Positions 8,872-16,470 of a stretch of DNA of 64,000 nucleotides are shown here, one piece after another. Positions within the stretch are counted from its first letter, which is position 1, and every line of letters starts with the position of its first letter. Location of the stretch: contig NZ_LIVQ01000005.1 in assembly GCF_001905445.1 (NCBI RefSeq), forward strand, positions 248,001 through 312,000. The letters are read 5' to 3'. The stretch is from Streptomyces sp. CB00455 (GTDB taxonomy: Bacteria; Actinomycetota; Actinomycetes; Streptomycetales; Streptomycetaceae). The notes beneath the pieces are model-generated. The model had not been told where the DNA came from, ran no database searches, and worked only from the letters and a program-made list of their open reading frames with translations. The position numbers and the translations under genes were made by a program.

Positions 8872-9372
8872 ATGACGGTCTTCCACTGCTCCAGGTGCGG
8901 CAACGCACTCACACCGGACTTGACAGCGCTGCCCACCGTTCCTGCCGTCCCCGGCATCGACGTTGCCCGGCCCGAAGGTGCACGCCAGGCCCCGCCTACG
9001 GTTCCCCAGGGCTACTACGCAATCGAACCCGAGCCGTGGGGAGCACCGTTCGTCCCGCAGGAAGATCAGGACAACCCCGTACCGTCCCAGCCCCGCGGGC
9101 TCCTCAGGGCCACCCTCGACGGCTTCGTCATCTCGGCCGGCGCCCGCGACACGATCGTTCTTCACCCCGACGACGGCTCCGTCCTGCAGCCTCTGCCCTG
9201 CTGGGAGAACAGCACTGGATGCTGCGGCCCGGACGGAACCGAAGGACCGAACCGAGCCTGCCCCTGCGGAGCCCGCATCGCCACGCTCGCCGCGGATTGC
9301 TCCGGACCCTGGGAACTCCACCTCGACCCGGTCCGGACCTACGCATTCACCCCGCCGGATGCGCACCGCTGA
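8872..9372 (+). CDS. Hypothetical cysteine-rich protein with zinc-ribbon-like N-terminus
   Basis: A 166-residue protein I cannot assign. The N-terminus MTVFHCSRCGNALTPDL has a CxxC knuckle, and a second set of cysteines lies near residues 120-145 (PCWENSTGCCGPDG and ACPCGAR), so metal binding is likely. The middle is proline-rich (VPQGYYAIEPEPWGAPFVPQ). There is no signal peptide or membrane segment. The ATG at 8872 is preferred over an in-frame upstream ATG (8830) because the CxxC motif then sits at the N-terminus as in other zinc ribbons and GGAAC precedes it. It follows the response regulator on the same strand after 69 bp and could be co-transcribed. Confidence 0.65.
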   Translation: MTVFHCSRCGNALTPDLTALPTVPAVPGIDVARPEGARQAPPTVPQGYYAIEPEPWGAPFVPQEDQDNPVPSQPRGLLRATLDGFVISAGARDTIVLHPDDGSVLQPLPCWENSTGCCGPDGTEGPNRACPCGARIATLAADCSGPWELHLDPVRTYAFTPPDAHR

Positions 9373-9507
9373 CATCGCAGCGCCGGCACTCCTGCCACTG
9401 CCGCCCGTGCTTCTGCATGGAGCGAGATGCCGCCCGTAAGGGACGAGCGGTCCCGGCCGCCCGCGCCGGACGGTGGCGGGGAGGGGCCGACCGGCGGCCG
9501 GGGGCCG

Positions 9508-9536
9508 GGGCGGCGGACGGAAGTCGTCCGCCGCCC
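9508..9536. terminator. Strong hairpin between convergent genes
   Basis: A perfect 12-bp stem, GGGCGGCGGACG (9508-9519) and CGTCCGCCGCCC (9525-9536), with loop GAAGT. It lies between the convergent genes ending at 9372 (+) and 9589 (-) and has no T-tract. It probably works for both directions. Confidence 0.65.
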
Positions 9537-9588
9537 GGACGGCTGCCCGTGCACGACCGGCCGGCACGGTTGCCCGCCGCGGGAAGCG

Positions 9589-10080
9589 CTACGAGGGGCG
9601 GCCGGCGACCGGACGCGGGACGCGGAGCGGCATGGCCTCGGGGTACGTCGCCTTCTCGGCCCGGACGACCGCCTCGATCTCCGCCCTGAACTCCGGGTCG
9701 AAGAGGTCCACGGCCAGCAGCAGTCGCAGCCCGCGCAGGGTCGGTTCGAGCAGCGGGCGGCCCATGCGGGAGCCGCCGCCCGCCAGCCCCGCGAAACCCT
9801 TCCGGGCGGCCACCGCCCGGCCGCCGACGCGCTCGTCGAGACCGGCGGTCGTGTATCCGGTGATCAGAGCGAGTTCGGCGAGGAGCCTGCGGGCCCCGAG
9901 GACCATCTCCTCCGCGCCCTGGAGGGTCTGCACGGAGCCGCCCGCCACCGTGAAGTCGTCGCCCGTGCGCCTCGGGCCGCGTGCCTCGTACACGGCGAGG
10001 GCCTCTTCGAAGAGCAGGCCCGCCTCGTCGACCGCCTTCATCGCCGCCACCAGCTGGTCGATGTCGATCTCGCGCTCCAC
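9589..10080 (-). CDS. Hypothetical helical protein
   Basis: A 163-residue protein from a GTG at 10080 that is preceded by a near-perfect ribosome binding site (CCAGGAGGCAGC). The sequence begins VEREIDIDQLVAAMKAVDEA and continues as amphipathic helices with some glycine-rich loops (AGGGSRMGR). It has no membrane segment, no cysteine cluster and no motif I recognise. A longer reading frame extends to 10407 but the upstream part reads as non-coding high-GC text. It is convergent with the cysteine-rich hypothetical gene and divergent from the secreted protease gene. Confidence 0.65.
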   Translation of the reverse strand: MEREIDIDQLVAAMKAVDEAGLLFEEALAVYEARGPRRTGDDFTVAGGSVQTLQGAEEMVLGARRLLAELALITGYTTAGLDERVGGRAVAARKGFAGLAGGGSRMGRPLLEPTLRGLRLLLAVDLFDPEFRAEIEAVVRAEKATYPEAMPLRVPRPVAGRPS

Positions 10081-10271
10081 GCTGCCTCCTGGTCCGGAAC
10101 TGTGCTGCACAGACCGTAGGAGGCAAAGCCGCCGCTGAGGAACACCCTTGCGGAAGGGTGATGCCGAAGTCACCGGCCCGTTACCGGCGCCGCCCGGAGC
10201 CGGCCGGCGCGTCCGCGCCCCTCCCGGGCCCGACTGCCCACGCCCTCTTGCGGGTTGGGCTCCAGGTCTTA

Positions 10272-10311
10272 ACAATGCGCATGACAACCGAAGGATCTTC
10301 GGTCGCATTGT
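10272..10311 (+). promoter_or_regulatory. Nested inverted repeat just upstream of the secreted protease
   Basis: Two nested palindromes: outer arms ACAATGCG (10272-10279) and CGCATTGT (10304-10311), inner arms ACCGAAG (10287-10293) and CTTCGGT (10297-10303) around GAT. The right arms are contiguous and the left arms are separated by a 7-nt bulge. The element ends 20 bp before the start codon, so it is either an operator or a leader RNA hairpin. Confidence 0.6.
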
Positions 10312-10331
10312 CCTCAGAGGGGAACCCCCAC

Positions 10332-11147
10332 ATGAACAAGCCTCTCGCCGGCGCCTTATTCTCCCTGCTCCTCGTGGGAGCGGCGGGCGCCCCGGCCGTG
10401 GCCTCACCGGCCGTCGCCGTCACCTACGCGGGAACCGTCGCGCTCAGCAACTGCTCGGGCTCCGTCGTCCGCGCGCCCGGCTCCCAGCCCGGCGACCCCG
10501 CACTCGTGCTGTCCAACGGGCACTGTCTGGAGACCGGCTTCCCGGCGGCCGGCGAAGTCATCAAGGACCAGCCGTCCACCCGATCGTTCTCACTGCTCAA
10601 CGCGTCCGGCTCGAAGGTCGCCACGCTGCGGGCCAGCAAGATCGCCTACGCGACGATGACCGACACCGACGTCTCGGTCTACCAGCTGACCAAGACCTAC
10701 GCCCAGATCCAGAGCCAGTACGGCATCAGCGCCCTCACCCTCAACGACAGCCGTCCGGCGCAGGGTTCGGCCATCAAGGTCGTCTCCGGCTACTGGAAGC
10801 GGACCTACAGCTGCAATGTGGACGGCTTCGCCTACCGCCTCAAGGAGGGCGCCTGGACCTGGAAGGACTCCGTGCGCTACACGCCGTCCTGCAACACCAT
10901 CGGCGGCACCTCCGGCTCCCCGGTGATCGACACGGCGACCGGCAAGGTCGTCGCCGTCAACAACACGGGCAACGAGGACGGCGGCCGCTGCACGGACAAC
11001 AACCCGTGCGAGGTCGACCAGAACGGCAACGTGACGGTCCGTCAGGGCATCAACTACGCACAGGAGACGTACATCATCGTCCCCTGCATAGCCCCCGGCA
11101 ACACGATCGACCTGAACCGTCCCGGCTGCACGCTGCCCAAGCCGTAG
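10332..11147 (+). CDS. Secreted trypsin-like serine protease (S1 family)
   Basis: Probably an exported serine protease of 271 residues. It has a signal peptide (MNKPLAGALFSLLLVGAAGA, cleavage near AVASPA). The triad is readable: His64 in LSNGHC, Asp111 or Asp113 in TMTDTDVSVY, and Ser194 in IGGTSGSPV. The GTSGSP form is usual for the Streptomyces V8/trypsin-like group rather than GDSGGP. Several cysteines (CSG, GHC, SCN, RCTDNNPC, PGC) suggest disulfides. The ATG at 10332 follows GAGGGGAACCC. The upstream nested palindrome suggests conditional expression, and a strong terminator follows at 11155. It is transcribed alone. The substrate is unknown. Confidence 0.88.
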   Translation: MNKPLAGALFSLLLVGAAGAPAVASPAVAVTYAGTVALSNCSGSVVRAPGSQPGDPALVLSNGHCLETGFPAAGEVIKDQPSTRSFSLLNASGSKVATLRASKIAYATMTDTDVSVYQLTKTYAQIQSQYGISALTLNDSRPAQGSAIKVVSGYWKRTYSCNVDGFAYRLKEGAWTWKDSVRYTPSCNTIGGTSGSPVIDTATGKVVAVNNTGNEDGGRCTDNNPCEVDQNGNVTVRQGINYAQETYIIVPCIAPGNTIDLNRPGCTLPKP

Positions 11148-11154
11148 CCTCCCC

Positions 11155-11212
11155 CCGCCGCCCGGCTCCCCAAAGCCGGGCGGCGGCGGGTCACGCGCCT
11201 CGCGGGCGCGTG
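11155..11212. terminator. Hairpin terminators between convergent genes
   Basis: A 13-bp perfect stem CCGCCGCCCGGCT (11155-11167) with AGCCGGGCGGCGG (11174-11186) around CCCCAA, followed by a second hairpin CACGCGCC / GGCGCGTG (11192-11212). They separate the protease gene from the convergent minus-strand gene ending at 11241. Confidence 0.8.
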
Positions 11213-11240
11213 GAAGCGCGCCCCGACGGGCGCGGGCCGC

Positions 11241-11627
11241 TCAGCGCCGGCGCTGGGCCGCGGTGCCCACGAGGAGCGCGTCGCAGACCAGTCGCGCGCC
11301 CCGGGCCAGGCGCCCCAGCTGTTCGAGCTCCACGGCGTACATCCTGATCGTGTTCTCGATGACCGACTCGGCGACGCCCAGCGTGGGCAGCTCGGCCCGG
11401 CTGGTCTGCAGGGCCACGCGGACCGCGCGCATCTCGTGCTGCAACTGGAGCTGGACGTGCCGGGCCAGGAGCGTGTGGTGGCGGGTGAGCGTGAGGTAGC
11501 CGCCGTAGCGGGCCGGAAGCAGGTCACGCAGCCAGCGCGTGGCGGTGCGCTCCCAGTCGTGGGTCCCGGGGGCCTTGACCTGGAGGGGCCAGTCCGGGCT
11601 GCGCGTGATCGTGGCGGTCTGGGGCAT
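11241..11627 (-). CDS. Hypothetical protein, helical, conserved-looking
   Basis: A 128-residue protein from ATG 11627, preceded by GGAAGTGACGAGA. The sequence is soluble and helical, with segments such as HDWERTATRWLRDLLPARYG and VRVALQTSRAELPTLGVAES. I recognise no domain. The frame remains open up to 11852 but the upstream 75 codons are low-complexity and lack a ribosome site, so the shorter form is preferred. About 245 bp upstream lie a perfect AT-rich palindrome and a TATATA box on the same strand, suggesting a regulated promoter with a long leader. Confidence 0.6.
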   Translation of the reverse strand: MPQTATITRSPDWPLQVKAPGTHDWERTATRWLRDLLPARYGGYLTLTRHHTLLARHVQLQLQHEMRAVRVALQTSRAELPTLGVAESVIENTIRMYAVELEQLGRLARGARLVCDALLVGTAAQRRR

Positions 11628-11946
11628 TCTCGTCACTTCCGAGTGGTGTCGAACTCTGATCGAGACGTTTCTGGGGCGGCCTCGGCCCAGGGGTTGACCG
11701 AGGCCGCCGGGGCGCCCGGCGGGATCCGAAAGCCTGGAGGCGACACGCGGTCGCGACGTGAGGAGGTCGTCGTGCCGCATGTGCGTTCGGGAGGACGTGG
11801 GGTCGCCCTCCTTGGCATCTGGTGGATCCGGAGCGCCGTCGTCAGTAAACATATATACCGTCGAGTACGCAAGCGCATGAAAAATTTCATGCGCCCCCCG
11901 CGCTGAATATCCCCCTGGTCAGAGGGGCTATGACGGGGTGGCGGAG
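11628..11946 (-). promoter_or_regulatory. AT-rich promoter region with perfect 22-bp palindrome
   Basis: The 319-bp gap holds GCGCATGAAA-AA-TTTCATGCGC at 11873-11894, a perfect inverted repeat of 10-bp arms in otherwise very GC-rich DNA. Reading leftward, TTCATG inside the palindrome is followed after 17 bases by GTATAT, then ATG TTT at 11852. It therefore looks like an operator overlapping the -35 region of a minus-strand promoter. TGAAA/TTTCA half sites fit what is known of several RpiR-family operators, and the RpiR gene ends only 53 bp away. Confidence 0.6.
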
Positions 11947-12870
11947 TTACAGAAAGAAACCGTGCTGATCGGCTACGTGCTCGTAGTCCTCCAGGCGCGC
12001 CTGGGTGCGCTCGGGGTCGGCGTCGGCCATGGCCTGGAGCAGGGCGGCCGAGAGCATGCCGGGCGCCGCGTAGGAGTCGAACACCAGGCGCGAGCCGGTC
12101 CCGGCCGTCAGGGTCACGTCCGCCTCGTCCACGAGCGGGCCCAGCGTGGGGTCGGTGATCAGGACGACGCGCAGACCCGTGCTGCGAGCGGCCCGGACGG
12201 CGGCCAGCGCCTCCCTGGCGTGCCGCGGCATGGCGAAGGCCAGGACCCACGTCCCGCCGGCCGCCTTGGACTGGAGCAGCGCGTCGAAGGCGACGCTGCC
12301 GCCGCGGGTGACCAGGCGCACGTCGGGATGGATGCGGCGGGCCGCGTAGGCGAAGTACTCGGCGAGGGAGACCGAGATCCGCAGCCCGAGGACGGTCAGG
12401 GGCACGGACGCGGCCAGCTCGCGGCCGATGTCCAGCACCTGGTTGGTGTCCGCCAGCAGCCGGCGCACGTTCTCCAGGTTCTCGATTTCGGCGTCGACGG
12501 CCGCCTGGAGTTCGTTGCGGCGGATCTGCTCGCTGGTGTCCGGAGAGCCGGCGACCGCGCTCAGCGCGATGGGCTGGAGGACGTCGCGCAGGGCCGGGTA
12601 GCCGCTGAAGCCCAGGGAGGCGGCGAAGCGGGTGACGGAGGGCTGGCTCACGCCGACCCGCTCGGCGAGCTCAGTGATCGACAGGAACGCGGCCTCGGTG
12701 AGGTGGTCGATCAGGTACTGGGCGATCCGGCGCTGGCCCGGGGACAGGCGGCGGCCGTCGAAGAGCGCGAGGAGCCGGTCGGCCGGGGGGCGGACCGTCT
12801 CCGACGGCGACGACTGGCCGCTCGGCGTGATCGCGGCCGCCTGTGCGCGTGCCTGCTGACCCGATGACAC
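11947..12870 (-). CDS. MurR/RpiR-family transcriptional regulator
   Basis: A 307-residue DNA-binding regulator that senses a phosphosugar or related ligand. Residues about 30-105 form the RpiR helix-turn-helix (LTEAAFLSITELAERVGVSQ, then SVTRFAASLGFSGYPALRDV), and residues about 130-285 form the SIS domain (TVLGLRISVSLAEYFAYAAR, later TGLRVVLITDPTLGPLVDEA). It starts at GTG 12870 after GAGTGAGGAGG. The gene is single. No sugar catabolic gene lies next to it, so its ligand is unknown. The AT-rich palindrome just past its 3' end is a plausible target and would regulate the small gene at 11241. Confidence 0.92.
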   Translation of the reverse strand: MSSGQQARAQAAAITPSGQSSPSETVRPPADRLLALFDGRRLSPGQRRIAQYLIDHLTEAAFLSITELAERVGVSQPSVTRFAASLGFSGYPALRDVLQPIALSAVAGSPDTSEQIRRNELQAAVDAEIENLENVRRLLADTNQVLDIGRELAASVPLTVLGLRISVSLAEYFAYAARRIHPDVRLVTRGGSVAFDALLQSKAAGGTWVLAFAMPRHAREALAAVRAARSTGLRVVLITDPTLGPLVDEADVTLTAGTGSRLVFDSYAAPGMLSAALLQAMADADPERTQARLEDYEHVADQHGFFL

Positions 12871-12971
12871 CGCAGGGCCTCCTCACTCATGTCACTCGCG
12901 CTCAAACATAGCTCACGCCCTGTGCTCGATGATGATCAGTCCGGTGCCCGGACGGCCGCCCCCGCACGCGG

Positions 12972-13002
12972 CGGGACCCGCACACGGCGTGTGCGGGTCC
13001 CG
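12972..13002 (-). terminator. Terminator hairpin of the pigment operon
   Basis: A perfect 14-bp stem CGGGACCCGCACAC (12972-12985) with GTGTGCGGGTCCCG (12989-13002) around a 3-base loop, 16 bp after the stop codon of the last pigment gene. It is a strong candidate for the transcript end. Confidence 0.8.
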
Positions 13003-13017
13003 TCCGGGCCGCTCGGT

Positions 13018-13359
13018 TCACTTCGCGGCGGGATTCTCCCAGCGGTAGAACTCGTGGGCCATCGCGTCCTTCGGGCCGCGCCAGGTCTCGGGATCGTGCG
13101 GGCTGATGTAGGCGGTGAGCCTCTCGCTGAGGTCCCGGAACTCCGGGTGGTCGGTGACCTGCGCGATCGCGGGGCCGGGCGGCCGGTCCGACTCGATCAG
13201 GTGCAGGTACACGTCGCCGAACTGGAAGAGGCTCCGGCGCGTGACACCGACCAGGTGCGGCAGTGCGCCGGCGTCCGAGCCGGCGAAGAGGTCGGCGATG
13301 TCCGGGGCCGATCCCGGCGCCATGCGGGCGACGATGAGGGCGCGGTGCGTGGGGTTCAT
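13018..13359 (-). CDS. TcmI-type polyketide cyclase (WhiE VII-like)
   Basis: A 113-residue enzyme of the TcmI/ferredoxin-like cyclase family that closes later rings of aromatic polyketides. The sequence MNPTHRALIVARMAPGSAPD, then RRSLFQFGDVYLHLIESDRP, and the C-terminal FYRW are characteristic. It is the last gene of the minus-strand pigment operon, 21 bp after the aromatase gene, and ends just before a strong hairpin. In the known whiE spore pigment clusters this cyclase occupies the same position. ATG 13359 follows AAAGGCAGG. Confidence 0.9.
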   Translation of the reverse strand: MNPTHRALIVARMAPGSAPDIADLFAGSDAGALPHLVGVTRRSLFQFGDVYLHLIESDRPPGPAIAQVTDHPEFRDLSERLTAYISPHDPETWRGPKDAMAHEFYRWENPAAK

Positions 13360-13380
13360 CCGGGGTGCCTGCCTTTCGTC

Positions 13381-13860
13381 TCAGAGGCGGCTGACCGCAG
13401 GGGCGCGGTTCTCGCGTTCGCGCTGCTCGATCTTGTCCCGGATGAGGGCCATCTGGATCGGCGAGTTGCGGTTGATGTTGTCGGTCATCCAGGCGTCGTC
13501 GACCGGGGCGTCCGGCTTCATCGCGAAGTCCTGGGTCCACTTCATCCGGGTGCCGCCCGGCACCTCGGCGTAACGCCACACGATGTCCATGTGGGCGAAG
13601 GGACCGGTCTCCACGCGCCGGGCCCGGACCGTCAGGTTCTCGCGGTCCACGGTCCGCTCCGAGACCCAGCTCCAGACCTTGCCGTTCTCGTCGGGGTGCA
13701 TGGTGAGCCGGAAGCGGGTGGTGTCGCCCTCCTGCTCCAGGACCTCCAGCGAGGCGTACTCGCTGAAGAGGTCCGGCCAGGCCGGGAGGTCGTTGGTCAT
13801 CTCCCACACGACGTCCACGGGTGCGTTGACGGTGATCTCGTTCTCGGTGTGTCCTGCCAT
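13381..13860 (-). CDS. Aromatase/cyclase, SRPBCC family (WhiE VI-like)
   Basis: A single-domain START/SRPBCC aromatase of 159 residues that folds and aromatises the first ring of the polyketide. Visible features are the N-terminal HTENEITVNAPVDVVWEMTN strand-helix, DLPAWPDLFSEY, RFRLTMHPDENGKVWSWVSE and the C-terminal helix NSPIQMALIRDKIEQREREN. It is of the monodomain type as in whiE and tcm. ATG 13860 is preceded by ACAGGAG. The preceding gene in known whiE operons encodes the acyl carrier protein; here only 115 bp separate this gene from KS-beta. Confidence 0.93.
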   Translation of the reverse strand: MAGHTENEITVNAPVDVVWEMTNDLPAWPDLFSEYASLEVLEQEGDTTRFRLTMHPDENGKVWSWVSERTVDRENLTVRARRVETGPFAHMDIVWRYAEVPGGTRMKWTQDFAMKPDAPVDDAWMTDNINRNSPIQMALIRDKIEQRERENRAPAVSRL

Positions 13861-13975
13861 TTCAGGCTCCTGTCATCAGGGTGTTGTCGGTCGGTGGGTC
13901 GGACATGTGGTCTGTGTTCCTGCGGGGCGGCCTTCCTGCGGGCCTACCGCGCGGGTCGCGCGGGGCTACTCGGGC
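13861..13975 (-). other. Short gap at the position where the ACP gene is expected, with a 14-codon ORF
   Basis: Only 115 bp lie between the KS-beta stop and the aromatase start, too little for an ACP of about 80-90 residues. A tiny frame (ATG 13906, preceded by CAGGAAC; peptide MSDPPTDNTLMTGA, stop at 13862) ends at the aromatase ribosome site and may merely carry translation across the gap. A GC hairpin CGCGCG/CGCGCG lies just upstream. No DSL phosphopantetheine motif exists here or elsewhere in the window. Confidence 0.7.
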
Positions 13976-15202
13976 TCAGGCGCCTTTGCGCAGCACGAGC
14001 GCGGAGCTCGAGCCCATCCGCCCGCGGCTGAGCACCAGCGCCGTCCGCAGCCGCGCGGAGCGGGCGCCGCCCGTCACCAGTTCCAGGTCGTGGCACACGT
14101 CGAAGACGTTCGGGGTCGGCGGGATCACGCCGTGCTCCAGGGCCAGTACCGCGGCGGCGGTGTCCAGTGCGGGCGCCGCGCAGTACGCCCTGCCCGTGCC
14201 GGTCTTGGGCGCCGTGACCGGGACCTGGCGCCCGTGGGCGCCGAGGGTGTCGGCGATGGCGGCCGCTTCCGCCGCGTCGGCCTCCGGCGTCCCGAGGGCG
14301 TCGGCGAAGACCACGTCGATCTCCTGCGGGGCGCAGCCCGCTTCGCGCAGGGCGCCGCGGATGGCGTGGGCGAGCCCTTCGCCGCGCTCGTCCCGCCGCT
14401 GTGTCCCGGTGAAGGTGGCACCGTGGCCGGCGAGGACGGCGCGGACCGTGGCGCCGCGGCGGGCCGCCGTCTCCTCGTCCTCGACGAGGAACATCGCGCC
14501 GCCCTCCGCGGGGACGTAACCGCAGGCCTTGTCCGTGAAGGGCCGGTAGGCGCGCTCGGGGTCGTCGCTGGTGCTCAGGCCCTCGTACTGGAGCTGGCAG
14601 ACGATGGAGTACGGCGCGAGCGGCGCCTCCGTCGCCCCGACGAGCATCGCCCTGCTGCCCTGGCGGATGGCCCTGGCGGCGTGCGCGAAGGCGTCGAGCC
14701 CGCCCGCCTCGTCACTGGCGACGACCCCGCACGGGCCCTTGAGGCCCCGCCGGATGGAGATCTGGCCGGTGCTCGCGGCGTAGAACCACGCGATGGACTG
14801 GTAGGGGCCGACGTAGCGGGGGCCCTGTTCCCAGAGGTGCTGCAGCTCGCGCTGGCCGAACTCGCCGCCGCCGGAACCGGCCGCCGTGACCACGCCGACC
14901 GAGAACGGGTCGTTCTCGTAGTCGGCGCGGCCGAGCCGGGCGTCCTCCAGGGCGAGGTCCGCCGCGGCCAGGGCGTGGTGGGTGAAGCGGTCGGTCTGGA
15001 CGAGGAAGCGGTCCTCGACCATGCCTCCGGGGTCGAAGCCCCGTACCTCACCCGCGACCCGCAGCGGGAGGTGCTCACACCCCGCCCGGGTGACGCGGTC
15101 CAGCACGCTGAGACCGGACTGGGTCGCCTTCCAGAAGGCATCGGCGCCGACACCGTTGGGCGCGACGACACCGATCCCCGTGATGACCGTACGGCTGGTC
15201 AC
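13976..15202 (-). CDS. Type II PKS ketosynthase beta / chain length factor (WhiE IV-like)
   Basis: The KS-beta partner that sets polyketide chain length, 408 residues from GTG 15202 (ribosome site GAAGGAGGAGG), overlapping the KS-alpha stop by GTGA. It starts VTSRTVITGIGVVAPNGVGA. The position of the KS active-site cysteine is occupied by Glu165 in CGVVASDEAGGLDAFAH; most chain length factors have Gln there. Other family signatures are YVPAEGGAMFLVED and VPVTAPKTGTGRAYCAAPAL. It is co-translated with KS-alpha as a heterodimer. No ACP gene follows it. The Glu change may be normal for spore pigment enzymes; I could not check. Confidence 0.93.
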   Translation of the reverse strand: MTSRTVITGIGVVAPNGVGADAFWKATQSGLSVLDRVTRAGCEHLPLRVAGEVRGFDPGGMVEDRFLVQTDRFTHHALAAADLALEDARLGRADYENDPFSVGVVTAAGSGGGEFGQRELQHLWEQGPRYVGPYQSIAWFYAASTGQISIRRGLKGPCGVVASDEAGGLDAFAHAARAIRQGSRAMLVGATEAPLAPYSIVCQLQYEGLSTSDDPERAYRPFTDKACGYVPAEGGAMFLVEDEETAARRGATVRAVLAGHGATFTGTQRRDERGEGLAHAIRGALREAGCAPQEIDVVFADALGTPEADAAEAAAIADTLGAHGRQVPVTAPKTGTGRAYCAAPALDTAAAVLALEHGVIPPTPNVFDVCHDLELVTGGARSARLRTALVLSRGRMGSSSALVLRKGA

Positions 15203-16470
15203 GAGACCTCCTCCTTCGGCCGGGTCATGACGACGGCGGACTGGAACCCGCCGAAGCCGCTGCCGACCGAGAGCACGTTGCGCAGCGCGAGGCCGCGGGC
15301 GGTGCGGGGCACGTAGTCCAGGTCGCATTCCGGGTCGGGCGTCTCGTAGTTCGCCGTCGGCGGTACGACCTGATGGGTCATGGCGAGCACGCAGGCCGCC
15401 AGTTCGATCGCTCCGATGGCGCCGAGGGAGTGGCCGACCATGGACTTGATGGAGGTCATCGGCGTCTTGTAGGCGTGGTCGCCCAGGACCCGCTTGACCG
15501 CCGCCGTCTCGTGGCGGTCGTTCTGCTTGGTGCCGGATCCGTGCGCGTTGACGTAGTCGATGTCGTCGGCGCTGATCCGGGCCTGGTCGAGGGCGGTTTC
15601 GATGGCCCGGGCCATCTCCAGTCCCTCGGCGGTCAGCCCGGTCATGTGGTGGGCGTTGCCGAAGGTGGCGTAGCCGCCGATCTCGCAGTAGACGCTCGCT
15701 CCGCGGGCGCGGGCGTGTTCCAGCTCTTCGAGGACGAGGACGGCGCCGCCCTCGCCGAGGACGAACCCGTCGCGGTCGGCGTCGAACGGCCGGGAGGCGT
15801 GGGCGGGGTCGTCGTTGTTCGGCGAGGTCGCCTTGATGGCGTCGAAGCAGGCCACGGTGATCGGCGATATGGGTGAGTCGGAGGCTCCGGCGATGCAGAT
15901 GTCCATCCGGCCCTCCGCGATGGAGTGGACGGCGTAACCGACGGCGTCGAGACCGGAGGTGCACCCGGTGGAGACGGTCTGCACCGGGCCGCGCGCACCC
16001 GTCTGCTCCGCGACGGCGGAGGCGAGGGTGGCGGGAGTGAAGGCCCGGTGCAGGTGCGGCCCGGCGAGCTTGTGGTCCACGTCCCACCAGGCTCCGGACT
16101 GGCTCACGGCGACGTAGTCGTGCTCCAGGCGGGTGGTCCCGCCGACTGCGGTCCCCAGGGAGACCCCGGTGCGCCAGGCCTCCTCGGTGGTGAGGTCGAG
16201 TCCGGCGTCGAGCAGGGCCTCGCGCGCGGCGACCAGGGCGAACTGGATGTAGCGGTCCGCCCGCGCCGTCTCGTTCTCGTCGAGGCCGTGTGCGGCGGGG
16301 TCGAAGTCCACCTCGGCGGCTATCCGTGAGCGGAAGCCGGCCGGGTCGAAGAGGGTGATGCCGCGGGTCGCCGTGCGGCCGTTGGACAGCAGGTCCCAGA
16401 AGGCGGAGGCGCCGATCCCGCCGGGCGCGACGACGCCGACTCCGGTGACCGCGACCCGGCGGGGCGTCAC
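15199..16470 (-). CDS. Type II PKS ketosynthase alpha (WhiE III-like)
   Basis: Condensing enzyme of the minimal PKS, 423 residues, which extends the chain with malonyl units. The catalytic residues are intact: Cys170 in VSTGCTSGLDAVG, His310 in YVNAHGSGTKQNDRHE and His347 in SMVGHSLGAIGAIEL. The C-terminal NVLSVGSGFGGFQSAVVM is typical. It overlaps the cupin gene by ATGA upstream and KS-beta by GTGA downstream, so the three proteins are made in balanced amounts. The order cupin, KS-alpha, KS-beta is that of whiE and other spore pigment clusters. Confidence 0.95.
   Translation of the reverse strand: MTPRRVAVTGVGVVAPGGIGASAFWDLLSNGRTATRGITLFDPAGFRSRIAAEVDFDPAAHGLDENETARADRYIQFALVAAREALLDAGLDLTTEEAWRTGVSLGTAVGGTTRLEHDYVAVSQSGAWWDVDHKLAGPHLHRAFTPATLASAVAEQTGARGPVQTVSTGCTSGLDAVGYAVHSIAEGRMDICIAGASDSPISPITVACFDAIKATSPNNDDPAHASRPFDADRDGFVLGEGGAVLVLEELEHARARGASVYCEIGGYATFGNAHHMTGLTAEGLEMARAIETALDQARISADDIDYVNAHGSGTKQNDRHETAAVKRVLGDHAYKTPMTSIKSMVGHSLGAIGAIELAACVLAMTHQVVPPTANYETPDPECDLDYVPRTARGLALRNVLSVGSGFGGFQSAVVMTRPKEEVS

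Noticed and set aside
11628..11852. N-terminal extension of the hypothetical protein to an ATG at 11852
   Set aside because: The extra 75 codons are low-complexity, lack a ribosome site and sit directly at the TATATA box, so translation from 11627 is more likely.
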